Part shown: positions 25,924-35,102 of the stretch, piece by piece
How the letters are laid out: every line of letters begins with the position of its first letter
Numbering within the stretch: position 1 is the first letter of the stretch
Assembly: GCF_007559335.1 (NCBI RefSeq)
Contig: NZ_VMBG01000001.1
Coordinates: forward strand, 2,356,001 to 2,420,000
Length of the DNA: 64,000 nt
Direction: 5' to 3'
DNA from: Rariglobus hedericola
Lineage (GTDB): Bacteria; Verrucomicrobiota; Verrucomicrobiia; Opitutales; Opitutaceae
Program-made: the position numbers and the translations under genes
Notes under the pieces: model-generated
The model's database searches: none
The model's input: only the letters and a program-made list of their open reading frames with translations
Told to the model about the DNA's origin: nothing

Positions 25924-28152
25924 GTGGCCGTTTCTCCCGCCAATTCCGACAACCTGACCGGCGTTCTAGAACGCATCATTTTCTTCAACGAGGAAAATCA
26001 TTACACCATCGCGGAGTTTCGTCCAGACTCAGCCGAGGACAAAGCCGCCAAGGTTACCATCACCGGGCCGCTTCCCGGCGTGCAATGCGGCGAGACGCTC
26101 CACTTGCGCGGCAGCTGGACCAAACACGCCCAGCACGGCGACCAATTTAAAATCGACTCCTTCCGCTCCGAGCTCCCGTCGAGCGTGTATGGCATCCGCA
26201 AATACCTCGGCTCCGGCCTCGTCGAGGGCATCGGCAAAGTTTACGCCAACAAGATCGTCGACGCCTTCGGCACCTCGACTTTCCGCGTGTTGAGCGAGGA
26301 ATCCGGCAAACTCCACGACGTTCCCGGCATCGGTAAAAAACGCGCCTCCGCCATCAAGAAAGCCTGGGACGACCAGCGCGCCTTCCGCGAGCTCTACATC
26401 TTTCTCCAGACTTACGGCGTCACCACCGGCCAGTGCGTGAAGCTCATCAACAAATACGGTGGTGATGCCAAACGCATCCTGATGGAGGAGCCTTACCGCG
26501 TCGCCCGCGAAATCGACGGCATCGGCTTCAAGACCGCCGATCGCATCGCCATCAATCTCGGTTACGCCAACGACGCCCCGCCCCGCCTCGACGCCGGTCT
26601 GCTTTACGCGATGGAAACCCTCCAGGAGGAAGGCCACACTGCCATCCTCGAGGCCGGCCTCATCGACTACGCCGCCCCGCTCCTCGAAACCGAAGCACGC
26701 TACCTCGAAGCCCGCATCAACGCCCTCGTCGAAACCAAACAGCTCGTCCGCCACGCCCCCGCCGGCGTCGCCGCCCCGCTCCCCGGTTCGTCCCTTATCC
26801 AGCTGCCCGTCAACGACCGCGCCGAACAAAAAATCGCCGCCACCATCACCCGCCTCGGCAAAACCGGCAGCGGACTCCCCCCGATCAAGACCGATGCCGC
26901 CGTCGAATGGGCCGAGCAAAAAGCCGGCTTCACCTTCGCCGACCAGCAGCGCGTCGGCCTCAAAAATGCCCTCGTCTCCAAAATCTCGATACTCACCGGC
27001 GGTCCGGGAACGGGTAAAACCACCATCCTCCGCGCCCTCGTCGATATTCTGAAAGCCAAGAAAATCCGCGTGCACCTCGCCGCACCCACCGGCCGCGCCG
27101 CGCAACGCCTTGCCGAGACGACCGGCGGCTTCGCGTCCACCATCCACCGCCTCCTCAAATACGATCCGTCCAAAGGCGGTTTTGTTGCCAACGAGCACCA
27201 GCCCCTCGCCACCGATTTCCTCATCGTGGACGAGGCCTCGATGCTCGACACGCGCCTCGCCGCCGCCCTTCTGCAAGCCGTCCCGTCCCGCGCCCACCTG
27301 CTCCTCGTGGGTGACATCGACCAGCTCCCGTCCGTCGGCGCCGGTAACGTCCTAAAGGACTTGATCGCCACGGAGCACGTCCCCGTCACGCGCCTCAACG
27401 TCATCTACCGTCAGAAGGGCCAGAGCCAGATCGTCACCACCGCGCACGCCATCAACGCCGGCGAACCCGGCCTCCCCCCGTCAGTCAACGAGGTCGCCGC
27501 CGCCCAGGCCTGGTCCGATCTCACGTTCATCGTCGCCGACTCCGCCGAGGACTGCATCCGCAAAACCATCCAGCTCTGCACCGAGTTCATCCCCGCGCAT
27601 TATCATTGGTTCAATCCGATCAACGACGTGCAGATCCTCGCCCCGATGCACAAGGGCACCGCCGGCGTGAGCAACTTGAACGTCCAGCTCCAGGCCGCGC
27701 TCAACCCGCACAGCAAGGGCCTGCGCGGCCCGCACGGTGAATATCGTCCGCGTGACAAGGTCATCCAGCTGCGCAACAACTACGACAAAAACCTCTTCAA
27801 CGGCGACATCGGCGTGATCACCGCCATCGACACCGAGACCGGCACCTTGACCGCGAAGTTCGACCACGACGAACACACCTTCGATCGCGGCGAATTCGGC
27901 GACCTCGCCCCCGCCTACGCCATCAGCATCCATAAATCCCAGGGCTCCGAATACCCCGTCGTCATCGTGCCGCTGCTCAAAGCGCACTTCATGATGCTCC
28001 AGCGCAACCTGCTCTACACCGCGATCACCCGCGGCAAGAAAAAGGTCTTCATCGTCGGCGAACCCGCCGCCTACGGCATGGCCGTCCGCGCCAACGACGC
28101 CCGGACCCGCACGACCCACCTGCGCGAAAAAATCACCGGTCCCGCCGCGTAA
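25924..28152 (+). CDS. recD2: RecD2-type ATP-dependent DNA helicase
   Basis: Stand-alone SF1B helicase moving 5' to 3' on DNA, involved in repair or replication restart where RecBC is not its partner. An N-terminal OB-like domain (NLTGVLERIIFFNEENHYTI) and helix-hairpin-helix repeats (DVPGIGKKRASAIKKAW, REIDGIGFKTADRIAINLG) precede the motor. The motor shows Walker A GGPGTGKTTIL, motif II VDEASMLDT, GDIDQLPSVGAGNVL and the C-terminal AISIHKSQGSEYPVVIVPL. Length of about 742 residues is typical. The start is unsure: GTG at 25924 fits the domain edge, while TTG at 25885 in the same frame would add 13 residues. Confidence 0.93.
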   Translation: MAVSPANSDNLTGVLERIIFFNEENHYTIAEFRPDSAEDKAAKVTITGPLPGVQCGETLHLRGSWTKHAQHGDQFKIDSFRSELPSSVYGIRKYLGSGLVEGIGKVYANKIVDAFGTSTFRVLSEESGKLHDVPGIGKKRASAIKKAWDDQRAFRELYIFLQTYGVTTGQCVKLINKYGGDAKRILMEEPYRVAREIDGIGFKTADRIAINLGYANDAPPRLDAGLLYAMETLQEEGHTAILEAGLIDYAAPLLETEARYLEARINALVETKQLVRHAPAGVAAPLPGSSLIQLPVNDRAEQKIAATITRLGKTGSGLPPIKTDAAVEWAEQKAGFTFADQQRVGLKNALVSKISILTGGPGTGKTTILRALVDILKAKKIRVHLAAPTGRAAQRLAETTGGFASTIHRLLKYDPSKGGFVANEHQPLATDFLIVDEASMLDTRLAAALLQAVPSRAHLLLVGDIDQLPSVGAGNVLKDLIATEHVPVTRLNVIYRQKGQSQIVTTAHAINAGEPGLPPSVNEVAAAQAWSDLTFIVADSAEDCIRKTIQLCTEFIPAHYHWFNPINDVQILAPMHKGTAGVSNLNVQLQAALNPHSKGLRGPHGEYRPRDKVIQLRNNYDKNLFNGDIGVITAIDTETGTLTAKFDHDEHTFDRGEFGDLAPAYAISIHKSQGSEYPVVIVPLLKAHFMMLQRNLLYTAITRGKKKVFIVGEPAAYGMAVRANDARTRTTHLREKITGPAA

Positions 28153-28181
28153 CAAATCGCGTCGCGCCCCATTTCGAGACC

Positions 28182-29090
28182 ATGCCCGCCCGCCACTCCG
28201 CGTCATTTTTCCTCGTCCTCATCGACGCCCGTCCGCTCCAGCACGCAGCCTGGTCCGAATTCCACGCCGCCCGCAAACTCGCCGAAAAGGCCGCCCGGGA
28301 TCTCCACCGTCACGAGGAAACGGATACACTTGCCTACGAGCGCTGGCTGCACGGCACGTTTCCCCAGCTCGTCACCACCCTCCGCGAACTCCACGCCGAG
28401 GTTACGCGCAAAGCGCGTGACATGCACCACGCCCAGTTCATGGCCAACGTCACCGGCCGCTCCGTCAAAAAAGTCTGGAAGGAAAACCGCGAAGACGAGG
28501 CCGACCCCGCAGCCGACGAACGCGACCACGAACCCGAATCCGAACACGAATCGTCCTCCCACTCCGACTACACGCGCGCTGACGACGATGGGGATGATGA
28601 TGAGTTCGCCTCGCGACCATCCGCGCCCACGCCTGACAGTCCCGCTGCCCGCGACATCTACCGCCGTCTCGTCCAACACCTGCACCCCGACCGCGGCGGC
28701 GAGTGGACACCCGCGCGCGAAAATCTCTGGCACCAAGTCCAGCAAGCCTGGGCCGCGCGCGATGCCGATTGGCTCTCCCGCCTCGAAATCGAATGGGACA
28801 CCGCCAACGACCAGATCGGCCCCGATTCCTCGTTGAGCCGCTTGCGTCGCGCCATTGCCGAGCTGCACGCCGCCCGCCGCGACACCGAACGCAAACTCCG
28901 CAACTACCGCCACTCCCCCGCCTGGCGTTTCACCTTGTCCGAGAAAAAACGCCCCCAACTCCAGCGCCGCCTGAACTCAGAGCTTCAGGAAGACCTCGTC
29001 GCCCTCCAGCGCCACCTCGCCTACCTCAACGACACCATCGCCGCCTGGGAATCACCGACTCCCTCCGAGCGCCGCCACCGCGCAAAGTAA
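28182..29090 (+). CDS. J-domain-like protein downstream of recD2
   Basis: 302-residue cytoplasmic protein. The N-terminal 110 residues are helical; a very acidic, low-complexity linker (about 112-145, rich in D, E, S and H) follows. Then comes RDIYRRLVQHLHPDRGG with helix WHQVQQAWAARDADWL, which has the HPD tripeptide and the following helix of a DnaJ domain, though helix I of the J domain is shortened. The C-terminal half is helical (LRRAIAELHAARRDTERKLR). It begins 29 bp after recD2, so the two may be co-transcribed. It could be a DnaK co-chaperone with a dedicated client; that role is inferred. Confidence 0.7.
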   Translation: MPARHSASFFLVLIDARPLQHAAWSEFHAARKLAEKAARDLHRHEETDTLAYERWLHGTFPQLVTTLRELHAEVTRKARDMHHAQFMANVTGRSVKKVWKENREDEADPAADERDHEPESEHESSSHSDYTRADDDGDDDEFASRPSAPTPDSPAARDIYRRLVQHLHPDRGGEWTPARENLWHQVQQAWAARDADWLSRLEIEWDTANDQIGPDSSLSRLRRAIAELHAARRDTERKLRNYRHSPAWRFTLSEKKRPQLQRRLNSELQEDLVALQRHLAYLNDTIAAWESPTPSERRHRAK

Positions 29091-29183
29091 CCCGCCAGGT
29101 TACATTTCTGCGCACACCTCGTTCCGGGAACATCAGCGGTCTCTTGCCTTTCCCTTTAACCCCACCTTCCGTTTCCTCCCCCA

Positions 29184-29804
29184 ATGAACGTTCAAGCCCG
29201 CATCTCCAAGGAATGGCGCCGCCGCATGACCATGATGGCCCTCATGCTCAATGGCTCGGCGCTCTGGTTCTGCTACGACGGTTTTATCGCCTGGCCTTCC
29301 GAGGAAGCCCGCTACCAGCAGCTTGTCACCCTCACCGCCGGCTCCCTCGCGGTGGACGAAACTCCCACCGATAAAAACCCCGAGGTCGTCCGCGCGTGGA
29401 CCGCTTACGCCGCCGCCAACAAACTTCCTGAAAAACTCCCAAAGCATCGCAGCGAGGGCGACCTGTCCGGACAACGCACCATCGGTGGCATCCTTCTGGC
29501 CATCGGCCTCGGCTTCGTCGGCTGGGTGCTCCTCCAACACCGCAAGAGCGTGCGCGCCGATGGCGACATCATCACCGGTGCCGGCGGTGAAACCGTCCAC
29601 CTCGACACCATCGTGGACATGGATCGCCGCAAATGGGCCAACAAGGGCATCGCCTACGCCATCTATGAAGTGGACGGCAAACGCCGCCGCCTCTGCCTCG
29701 ACGACCACAAGTTCATCGGCTGCGAGGCCATCATCCTCGAGGCCGAGCGCCGCATCGCCGCCCGTTCCACACCTCCGGCCACCGATCCCACGGTGGTTTC
29801 GTAA
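29184..29804 (+). CDS. Hypothetical membrane protein
   Basis: 206 residues with two hydrophobic segments (about 15-32 and 98-115) separated by a loop of about 65 residues, and a C-terminal soluble domain of about 85 residues. That domain has alternating strands (GDIITGAGGETVHLDTIVDM and AYAIYEVDGKRRRLCLDDHK) that suggest a small beta domain. No family is recognised. The leader is TTTCCTCCCCCA-ATG, pyrimidine-rich and without Shine-Dalgarno. It precedes the M16 pair by about 145 bp. Confidence 0.7.
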   Translation: MNVQARISKEWRRRMTMMALMLNGSALWFCYDGFIAWPSEEARYQQLVTLTAGSLAVDETPTDKNPEVVRAWTAYAAANKLPEKLPKHRSEGDLSGQRTIGGILLAIGLGFVGWVLLQHRKSVRADGDIITGAGGETVHLDTIVDMDRRKWANKGIAYAIYEVDGKRRRLCLDDHKFIGCEAIILEAERRIAARSTPPATDPTVVS

Positions 29805-29948
29805 ACCGCCGGTCTGTCCGTCAGCGACGTCGCGGCGCGTATCATAAACTGGCGGACCAGGGTGCAACTGCCCTTGCACCGTTTCGCGTGTCGTTTCACT
29901 TTTTCGCGGACCCTCCGCACTTCGGCCGGGTCACAGTTTCTCCACTCC

Positions 29949-31331
29949 ATGATCACACCTCGCCTGTTTCTGTGCGCCTTGCTGCTGCCGGTTCTTGCCG
30001 CCCGCGCCGCCGACACCCCCGCCCCCGTCACTGCTGAAGGCTTCAAGTATGTGAAGACCCTCGGCGGCATCTCCGAATACACGCTCGATGCCAACGGCCT
30101 CCAGGTCCTCGTCCTCCCCGATCACTCCGCGCCCGTGGTCACCTTCATGGTCACCTACCGCGTCGGCTCGCGCAACGAGGTCACCGGCACTACTGGCGCG
30201 ACCCACCTCCTCGAGCACCTAATGTTCAAGGGCACGCCCAACTTTAATCGCGAGAAGGGCAACAGCGTTGATCAACTCCTCGAGCGCGTCGGCGCCGTTT
30301 ACAACGCCACGACATGGCTCGATCGCACCAACTACTACGCGAATCTCGGCAAGGACCACCTCGATGCCTACGTCGCCATCGAGTCCGACCGCATGCGCAA
30401 CCTCTGGCTGCGCGACTCCGACCGCAAACCCGAGATGACCGTCGTGCGCAACGAATTCGAGATCGGTGAAAACAATCCCATCCAGGCCCTCGACAAGGAA
30501 ATATCCGCCGCCGCCTACGTCGCACATCCGTATCACCACTCCACCATCGGCTGGCGCAGCGACATCGAGAATGTGCCCATCGAAAAACTGAAACAGTTCT
30601 ACGACACCTTCTACTGGCCCGACAACGCCACTGTCACCGTCATCGGTGATGTCGATCCCGCCGCCGCCCTCGCGATCGTCAAAAAACATTACGGCGCCAT
30701 CCCGAAGTCCCCCTCGCCCATCCCGCAGGTTTACACCGAGGAGCCCGCGCAATCCGGCCCGCGCCGCGTCACCGTCAAACGCGCCGGCCAGCTCGGCGTC
30801 GTCGGCATCGCCTACAAAACCCCTGCCGCCCGCCATGCCGACACCCCCGCCCTTCAGGTCCTCGGCTCCATCCTCTCATCGGGTAAAAACAGCCGCCTCT
30901 ACCGCGCCCTCACCGACAAAAATCTCACCACCGGCGTGAGCGTTGACACGGGCTTTTTCCACGATCCGTCCCTCGCCACGATCTACGCCAGCCTCGCTCC
31001 CAGCGCCCAGCACGCCGAGGTCGAAAAAATCGCCCTCGCCGAAGTCGCTACGCTCAAAAAAGACGGCGTCACCCAAGCCGAGGTAGATTCCGCCATCAGC
31101 CAGTTGATCGCGTCCTCCGCCTACGCCCGCGACGGCGCGTTCGCCATCGCCAGCAACCTCAACGAATTCATCTCCAGCGGCGACTGGACGCTCTACGTCA
31201 CCATCGACGAGGCCATTAAGAAGGTCACTGCGGCCGACGTGAAACGCGTAGCCAACGAATACTTCGACGAAGACCAAAGCACCACCGGCTGGTTCATCCC
31301 CGTGCTCCCGCCCGAAGCCGCCGCCCAGTAA
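29949..31331 (+). CDS. Secreted M16 family zinc peptidase (catalytic subunit)
   Basis: Predicted periplasmic insulinase-like peptidase. A signal peptide (about 1-20) is followed by two M16 half-domains. The inverted zinc motif H-L-L-E-H is at 86-90 in TGATHLLEHLMFKGT, and the distal glutamate lies in MTVVRNEFEIGEN about 75 residues later. The start at 29949 fits the signal peptide. It is followed 21 bp later by a second M16-like gene that lacks the zinc motif, the usual paired arrangement of a catalytic and a non-catalytic chain forming one clamp-shaped heterodimer. Confidence 0.9.
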   Translation: MITPRLFLCALLLPVLAARAADTPAPVTAEGFKYVKTLGGISEYTLDANGLQVLVLPDHSAPVVTFMVTYRVGSRNEVTGTTGATHLLEHLMFKGTPNFNREKGNSVDQLLERVGAVYNATTWLDRTNYYANLGKDHLDAYVAIESDRMRNLWLRDSDRKPEMTVVRNEFEIGENNPIQALDKEISAAAYVAHPYHHSTIGWRSDIENVPIEKLKQFYDTFYWPDNATVTVIGDVDPAAALAIVKKHYGAIPKSPSPIPQVYTEEPAQSGPRRVTVKRAGQLGVVGIAYKTPAARHADTPALQVLGSILSSGKNSRLYRALTDKNLTTGVSVDTGFFHDPSLATIYASLAPSAQHAEVEKIALAEVATLKKDGVTQAEVDSAISQLIASSAYARDGAFAIASNLNEFISSGDWTLYVTIDEAIKKVTAADVKRVANEYFDEDQSTTGWFIPVLPPEAAAQ

Positions 31332-31352
31332 TCACGACGCGCCCTCCCTACC

Positions 31353-32714
31353 ATGAAACGCACTTCTCCGTTCTCCGTCCTCCGTCTTCTGTCCTCAGTC
31401 ACAGCCGTCCTCTGTCTGCTGGCCTCCGCTCCGCTCGCCCGCGCGGCCATCGCCGACCACGTCGTGCGCAGCACCATCGCCGGAGTCGATGTCGTCGCCT
31501 ACAAAACCGGCGTGCAGGATGTCGTCACCTTCCGCGGCTCGCTCCCCGCCGGTGATTCGTTTTCACCGGCCGAAAACCTCGCCATCGCCACCCTCACCGG
31601 CGGCATGCTGGACAAGGGAACAACCACGCAGGACAAATTCGCCATCGCGCAAAAACTCGACGCCGTCGGCGCCGAACTCACGTTTGCCGTGGACGACACC
31701 ATGCTCGTATTCAGCGGCAAGTGCCTGAGCAAAGACGTCCCGCTCGTCATCAGCCTGCTCGCCGAACAACTCCGCTCGCCCGCGTTTTCCGAAGAGGAAT
31801 TCACCAAGCTCAAGAAACAGATCGCCGGCCGTCTCCAGCGCGCGCTCGAACAAACCGGCTACCGCGCCGGCCAGGCCTTCGCCGCCTCGGTGTATCCGCC
31901 TGGCCACCCCAACTACGAGCCGTCCACCGACGCCTTTCTCGCCGCGCTCAATACCGCAACCGTGGCGGATCTCCGCGCCTTCCACGCCAAATACTACGGT
32001 CCGGCCGAACTCACGCTCGTCGCTGTCGGCGATGTCGACATCGATGCCCTCAAGGCCGACGTCACCAAAGCCTTTGCCGGTTGGTCCGGCGGTGTGAAGC
32101 ACCCCGACTATCCGCGCATCGCAACCGAAAAGGATTTCGAGCGCGACCAGACCGTGTTCATGGCCGACAAGCCCAACGTGAGCGTGATCCTCGGCCAGGC
32201 CAGCGGGCTCCGCTACACGGATCCCGATGCCCTGCCCCTGCGCGTCGCCACGACGATTCTCGGCAGTGGTTTCACCGGTCGCCTCATGGCCACGGTGCGC
32301 GATCAGGAAGGCCTCACCTACGGCATCGGCGCACGCATCGGCAACGACACCTTTACCGAAGGCGACTGGCGCATCATCGCCAACTTCGCGCCCGATCTCC
32401 TCGAAAAAGGTCTCGCCTCCACCCGCCGCGAATTGAAGTCGTGGTATGAACAGGGCGTGACCTCCGCCGAAGTCGACCGCACCAAGACCAACCTCGCCGG
32501 CAGCTTCCAGGTCGGCCTCGCCACGACCGACGGCCTCGCCGGCGCGATCCTCACTACGATCCACCGCGGCTACCCGCTCGGCTGGCTCGACGACTACACC
32601 AACAACCTCAACGCCGTGACGCTCGACCAGGTCAACGCCGCCATAAAAAAACACCTGAACCCCGACAACTTCGTCCTCATCAAAGCCGGCTCCGTCCCGA
32701 CGATCGCGAAGTAA
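31353..32714 (+). CDS. M16 family peptidase homologue without zinc motif (partner subunit)
   Basis: 453-residue secreted protein with the M16 fold but no HxxEH: where the motif should be it reads ATLTGGMLDKGTTT. Other family features remain (DQEGLTYGIGARIGND in the second half, the CLSKDVPLVISLLAEQL helix). It is therefore probably the substrate-binding partner of the gene just upstream. The signal peptide is encoded by an imperfect 7-bp tandem repeat (31364-31398). A strong bidirectional terminator follows. Confidence 0.88.
   Translation: MKRTSPFSVLRLLSSVTAVLCLLASAPLARAAIADHVVRSTIAGVDVVAYKTGVQDVVTFRGSLPAGDSFSPAENLAIATLTGGMLDKGTTTQDKFAIAQKLDAVGAELTFAVDDTMLVFSGKCLSKDVPLVISLLAEQLRSPAFSEEEFTKLKKQIAGRLQRALEQTGYRAGQAFAASVYPPGHPNYEPSTDAFLAALNTATVADLRAFHAKYYGPAELTLVAVGDVDIDALKADVTKAFAGWSGGVKHPDYPRIATEKDFERDQTVFMADKPNVSVILGQASGLRYTDPDALPLRVATTILGSGFTGRLMATVRDQEGLTYGIGARIGNDTFTEGDWRIIANFAPDLLEKGLASTRRELKSWYEQGVTSAEVDRTKTNLAGSFQVGLATTDGLAGAILTTIHRGYPLGWLDDYTNNLNAVTLDQVNAAIKKHLNPDNFVLIKAGSVPTIAK
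31364..31398 (+). repeat. Heptanucleotide tandem repeat within signal-peptide coding sequence
   Basis: Five 7-bp units: TTCTCCG, TTCTCCG, TCCTCCG, TCTTCTG, TCCTCAG. They start four codons into the M16 partner gene and encode the core of its signal peptide. As 7 is not a multiple of 3, loss or gain of a unit would shift the frame. Confidence 0.7.
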
Positions 32715-32733
32715 TCCTCGTTTCGTCCTCACA

Positions 32734-32772
32734 AAAAAGGCCGCGCAAGTCATCGACTTGCGCGGCCTTTTT
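32734..32772. terminator. Bidirectional terminator between the M16 operon and the FAD oxidoreductase
   Basis: An 18-bp perfect stem (AAAAAGGCCGCGCAAGTC with GACTTGCGCGGCCTTTTT) around a 3-base loop, with A-run and T-run on either side. It serves the M16 operon on the plus strand and the oxidoreductase gene, whose stop is 12 bp away, on the minus strand. Confidence 0.92.
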
Positions 32773-32783
32773 GTGGCGGTTGC

Positions 32784-34106
32784 TCAGACAAACGCGCCCT
32801 GCTTACGGAGCGTTTCACGCAACAATTTCGCATCGAGGTCGCGCGTCGATTTCAGGCCCAGCTTCACGCACAGCGCCGCCGCCGCGCCCGCGCCTTCGCC
32901 GATCGCCATCACCTGCGGGGTGATGCGGATCGCGGCATGCGCCTCGTGCGAACTGTCCACGCAGCGCGAGGCAATCAGGAGGTTGTCCACACCTTGCGCA
33001 CGAATCGTGCGGTAGGGCACGCCATACCATTTACCTTCGGGCGGATACACGCGCTCCGTGCCTTCACCCGTGGGGCTGTGGATGTCGATGAACCAGTTGC
33101 CGCAGGCAATGCAGTCCTCGAACGGCGTCACCTCGACGATGTCCTTTGTGGAGACCGTATAATCTCCACGGATACGCCGCGATTCACGCACGCCGATGTG
33201 CGGCGCGGTCTCGGACACCACGGCATTTTCAAAGCCCGGGATATTCTTGCGCATAAACGCGGCGACCTCCGCCACCTGGCGGCGCGCCTCGACCATCGCA
33301 TCGGTCACATCGCGCAGCTTCGTCGCATCCTTGCCCACGATGCGCGTCGTGTTGAAATTCCATTCGCCCGGCTTCGGGTTGCGACCGGCCAGCACGTCTT
33401 CGCGCGGCACGGTGATTTCGCCGCGCGCCTTCGCCGCCTGCCACGCTTTGGCAAAATCGGGATCGGCCTGCTTCGAAGCCACCGCTCGCTCGTCGTCGAC
33501 GCCGGTCATTTTGAAGATCATCGTCATCGGCTGCACGCCGCCGTCGCTCTCACGGCCTTTGTCCGCCGGCACGCCGGCCATCACGCTGACATCACCGTCA
33601 CCCGAAGAATCGATCACCATCTTCGCGAGGATGACCTGACGGCCCTCCTTCGATTCGATAATCACGCCGCGAACACGGTTGCCCTCGCGGATGACCGCCG
33701 CCGCCTGCGCAAAGAACAACGGCGTCACTCCCGAATCCACGACCAGCCGGTCGAGCGCAACCTTGGCCACTTCGCTGTCGTAGGTGCCGCCGCCACCCCA
33801 ACCGTCGTGTGCGCCCCAGTGTCCTTCATTCCAACCGCCGCGCTCCTGCCAAGCGCGCACGACTTCCGCGAAAATGCCCTTCACATACGGATAAGGCATG
33901 ATCGCGCTCAGGATCCCCGCAGTCCACGTGCCGCCAAAGCTGCCGAAGCGCTCGACGAGGATCGTGTTCGCGCCATTGCGCGCGGCCGAGACCGCCGCTC
34001 CGATGCCGCCGGGGCCGCCGCCAACGACCAGCACATCGCACTCGGCGATGACGGGCAACGTGCGCGCAGGCTCTTCGTAAAAACCAAGGACAGGGGTGGA
34101 ACTCAT
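32784..34106 (-). CDS. FAD-dependent oxidoreductase (PF12831-type)
   Basis: 440-residue flavoprotein. The FAD-binding Rossmann motif is VVGGGPGGIGAAVSAARNGA near residue 30, followed by LVERFGSFGGTWTAG, the glycine-rich IDSSGDGDVSVMAGV in the middle and the C-terminal NLLIASRCVDSSHEAHAAIR with APQ-like VMAIGEGAGAAAAL. This is the FAD_oxidored family often found with polysaccharide-degrading genes in Bacteroidetes, Planctomycetes and Verrucomicrobia; its reaction is mostly unknown. ATG at 34106 suits the family start. The AraC gene is divergent with an AT-rich 81-bp gap, so AraC control is likely. Confidence 0.88.
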   Translation of the reverse strand: MSSTPVLGFYEEPARTLPVIAECDVLVVGGGPGGIGAAVSAARNGANTILVERFGSFGGTWTAGILSAIMPYPYVKGIFAEVVRAWQERGGWNEGHWGAHDGWGGGGTYDSEVAKVALDRLVVDSGVTPLFFAQAAAVIREGNRVRGVIIESKEGRQVILAKMVIDSSGDGDVSVMAGVPADKGRESDGGVQPMTMIFKMTGVDDERAVASKQADPDFAKAWQAAKARGEITVPREDVLAGRNPKPGEWNFNTTRIVGKDATKLRDVTDAMVEARRQVAEVAAFMRKNIPGFENAVVSETAPHIGVRESRRIRGDYTVSTKDIVEVTPFEDCIACGNWFIDIHSPTGEGTERVYPPEGKWYGVPYRTIRAQGVDNLLIASRCVDSSHEAHAAIRITPQVMAIGEGAGAAAALCVKLGLKSTRDLDAKLLRETLRKQGAFV

Positions 34107-34187
34107 GCCCACACGCTGCCACTGCGCTTCCAACTACGCCATCGGCGACGCTTGATAAAATTACATATAAAGTTGTAGTATTTAAGC

Positions 34188-35054
34188 ATGCCGCCCGCCG
34201 CGTCCGCGCCATCCACACTCACCTTTGAAGACTGGTCGTTCCTGCACACCCGGCTGCTCTGGTGCTACGAAGGCGAAGTCGATGCGCCCAACCAACACCG
34301 GTTTTCCCAGCGCAACCAACTCTCCGCGTGGTGGATTCAAGCCGGCGCGGTCACCGTCAAACGCGGTCGTGACACTTGGACCGCGCGCGCCGGGGAATGG
34401 ATGTTTTGCGGCCCGCATCCGCTGCACCAGAACTTTTCTCCCGGCGCCCGCATTCTCTCGATCAACTTCAAGCTCGAGTGGCCGTCCGGCGATTCTCTGG
34501 TCGAGCAGATCGTCGTGGCCTCCGCCGCCGGCCACCCCGCCCTCGGCAAAGCCGCCCGCTCGCTGTTGCGCTTCATCAGTCGCTGCTTCCCCGGCATCGT
34601 CACCGCGCTTCAGCCGCAGTCCGTTAAGCTCACGGACTTCTTTGAAACCCAACAGCTCTTCGCCGCCTGGACCCAGGCCTATCTGAAAACCGTGCTGGCC
34701 GCCGGCGTCGTGCCCGCGCGCATGGGCGGCCTTGATCCGCGCGTGCTCGAAGCCCTCCGCCACCTCGACCGCCACGACTGGCGCACGCCCTTCCGTGAAA
34801 AAAACCTCGCTGCCACCGCCGGCCTGAGCGCCGGCCATCTCGACCGGTTGTTCGTGCAACAACTCGGCCTCACCCCGCGCGCCTACCTGCAAAAACGCCG
34901 CCTCGAATCCGCCACCGCCACCCTCGCCGACTCCGCCGTCCCCGCCAAAAAAATTGCCTACGACCTCGGGTTTTCGTCGGCCTCGCACTTTTCGCACTGG
35001 CTGCGTCGCGCCACCGGAAAATCCCCCCGCCAGGTGCGCATCGGCACGACTTGA
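34188..35054 (+). CDS. AraC family transcriptional regulator
   Basis: 288-residue regulator. The N-terminal 170 residues are beta-rich and cupin-like (QAGAVTVKRGRDTWTARAGE, then MFCGPHPLHQNF), the likely sugar-sensing part. The C-terminal 100 residues hold the two helix-turn-helix units: EKNLAATAGLSAGHLDRLFV and the conserved KKIAYDLGFSSASHFSHWLR. Divergent from the FAD oxidoreductase, which it probably controls. The AT-rich gap includes TTGATA near 34153 and a run of A/T up to the start codon. Confidence 0.92.
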   Translation: MPPAASAPSTLTFEDWSFLHTRLLWCYEGEVDAPNQHRFSQRNQLSAWWIQAGAVTVKRGRDTWTARAGEWMFCGPHPLHQNFSPGARILSINFKLEWPSGDSLVEQIVVASAAGHPALGKAARSLLRFISRCFPGIVTALQPQSVKLTDFFETQQLFAAWTQAYLKTVLAAGVVPARMGGLDPRVLEALRHLDRHDWRTPFREKNLAATAGLSAGHLDRLFVQQLGLTPRAYLQKRRLESATATLADSAVPAKKIAYDLGFSSASHFSHWLRRATGKSPRQVRIGTT

Positions 35055-35102
35055 AGCCAGAGTTGGCTTTTTCCCGCCAACCTGCGACGGTTGCCGCCCT
35101 GT

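Noticed and set aside
25911-26150. ATG at 25911 with AAGGA upstream, before recD2
   Set aside because: It is in a different frame from RecD2 and the product has no similarity; a frameshift is not needed because the RecD2 frame is open from 25885.
26029-27297. 422-codon open frame on the minus strand
   Set aside because: Antisense to recD2, low-complexity G/D/E/V composition, no motif.
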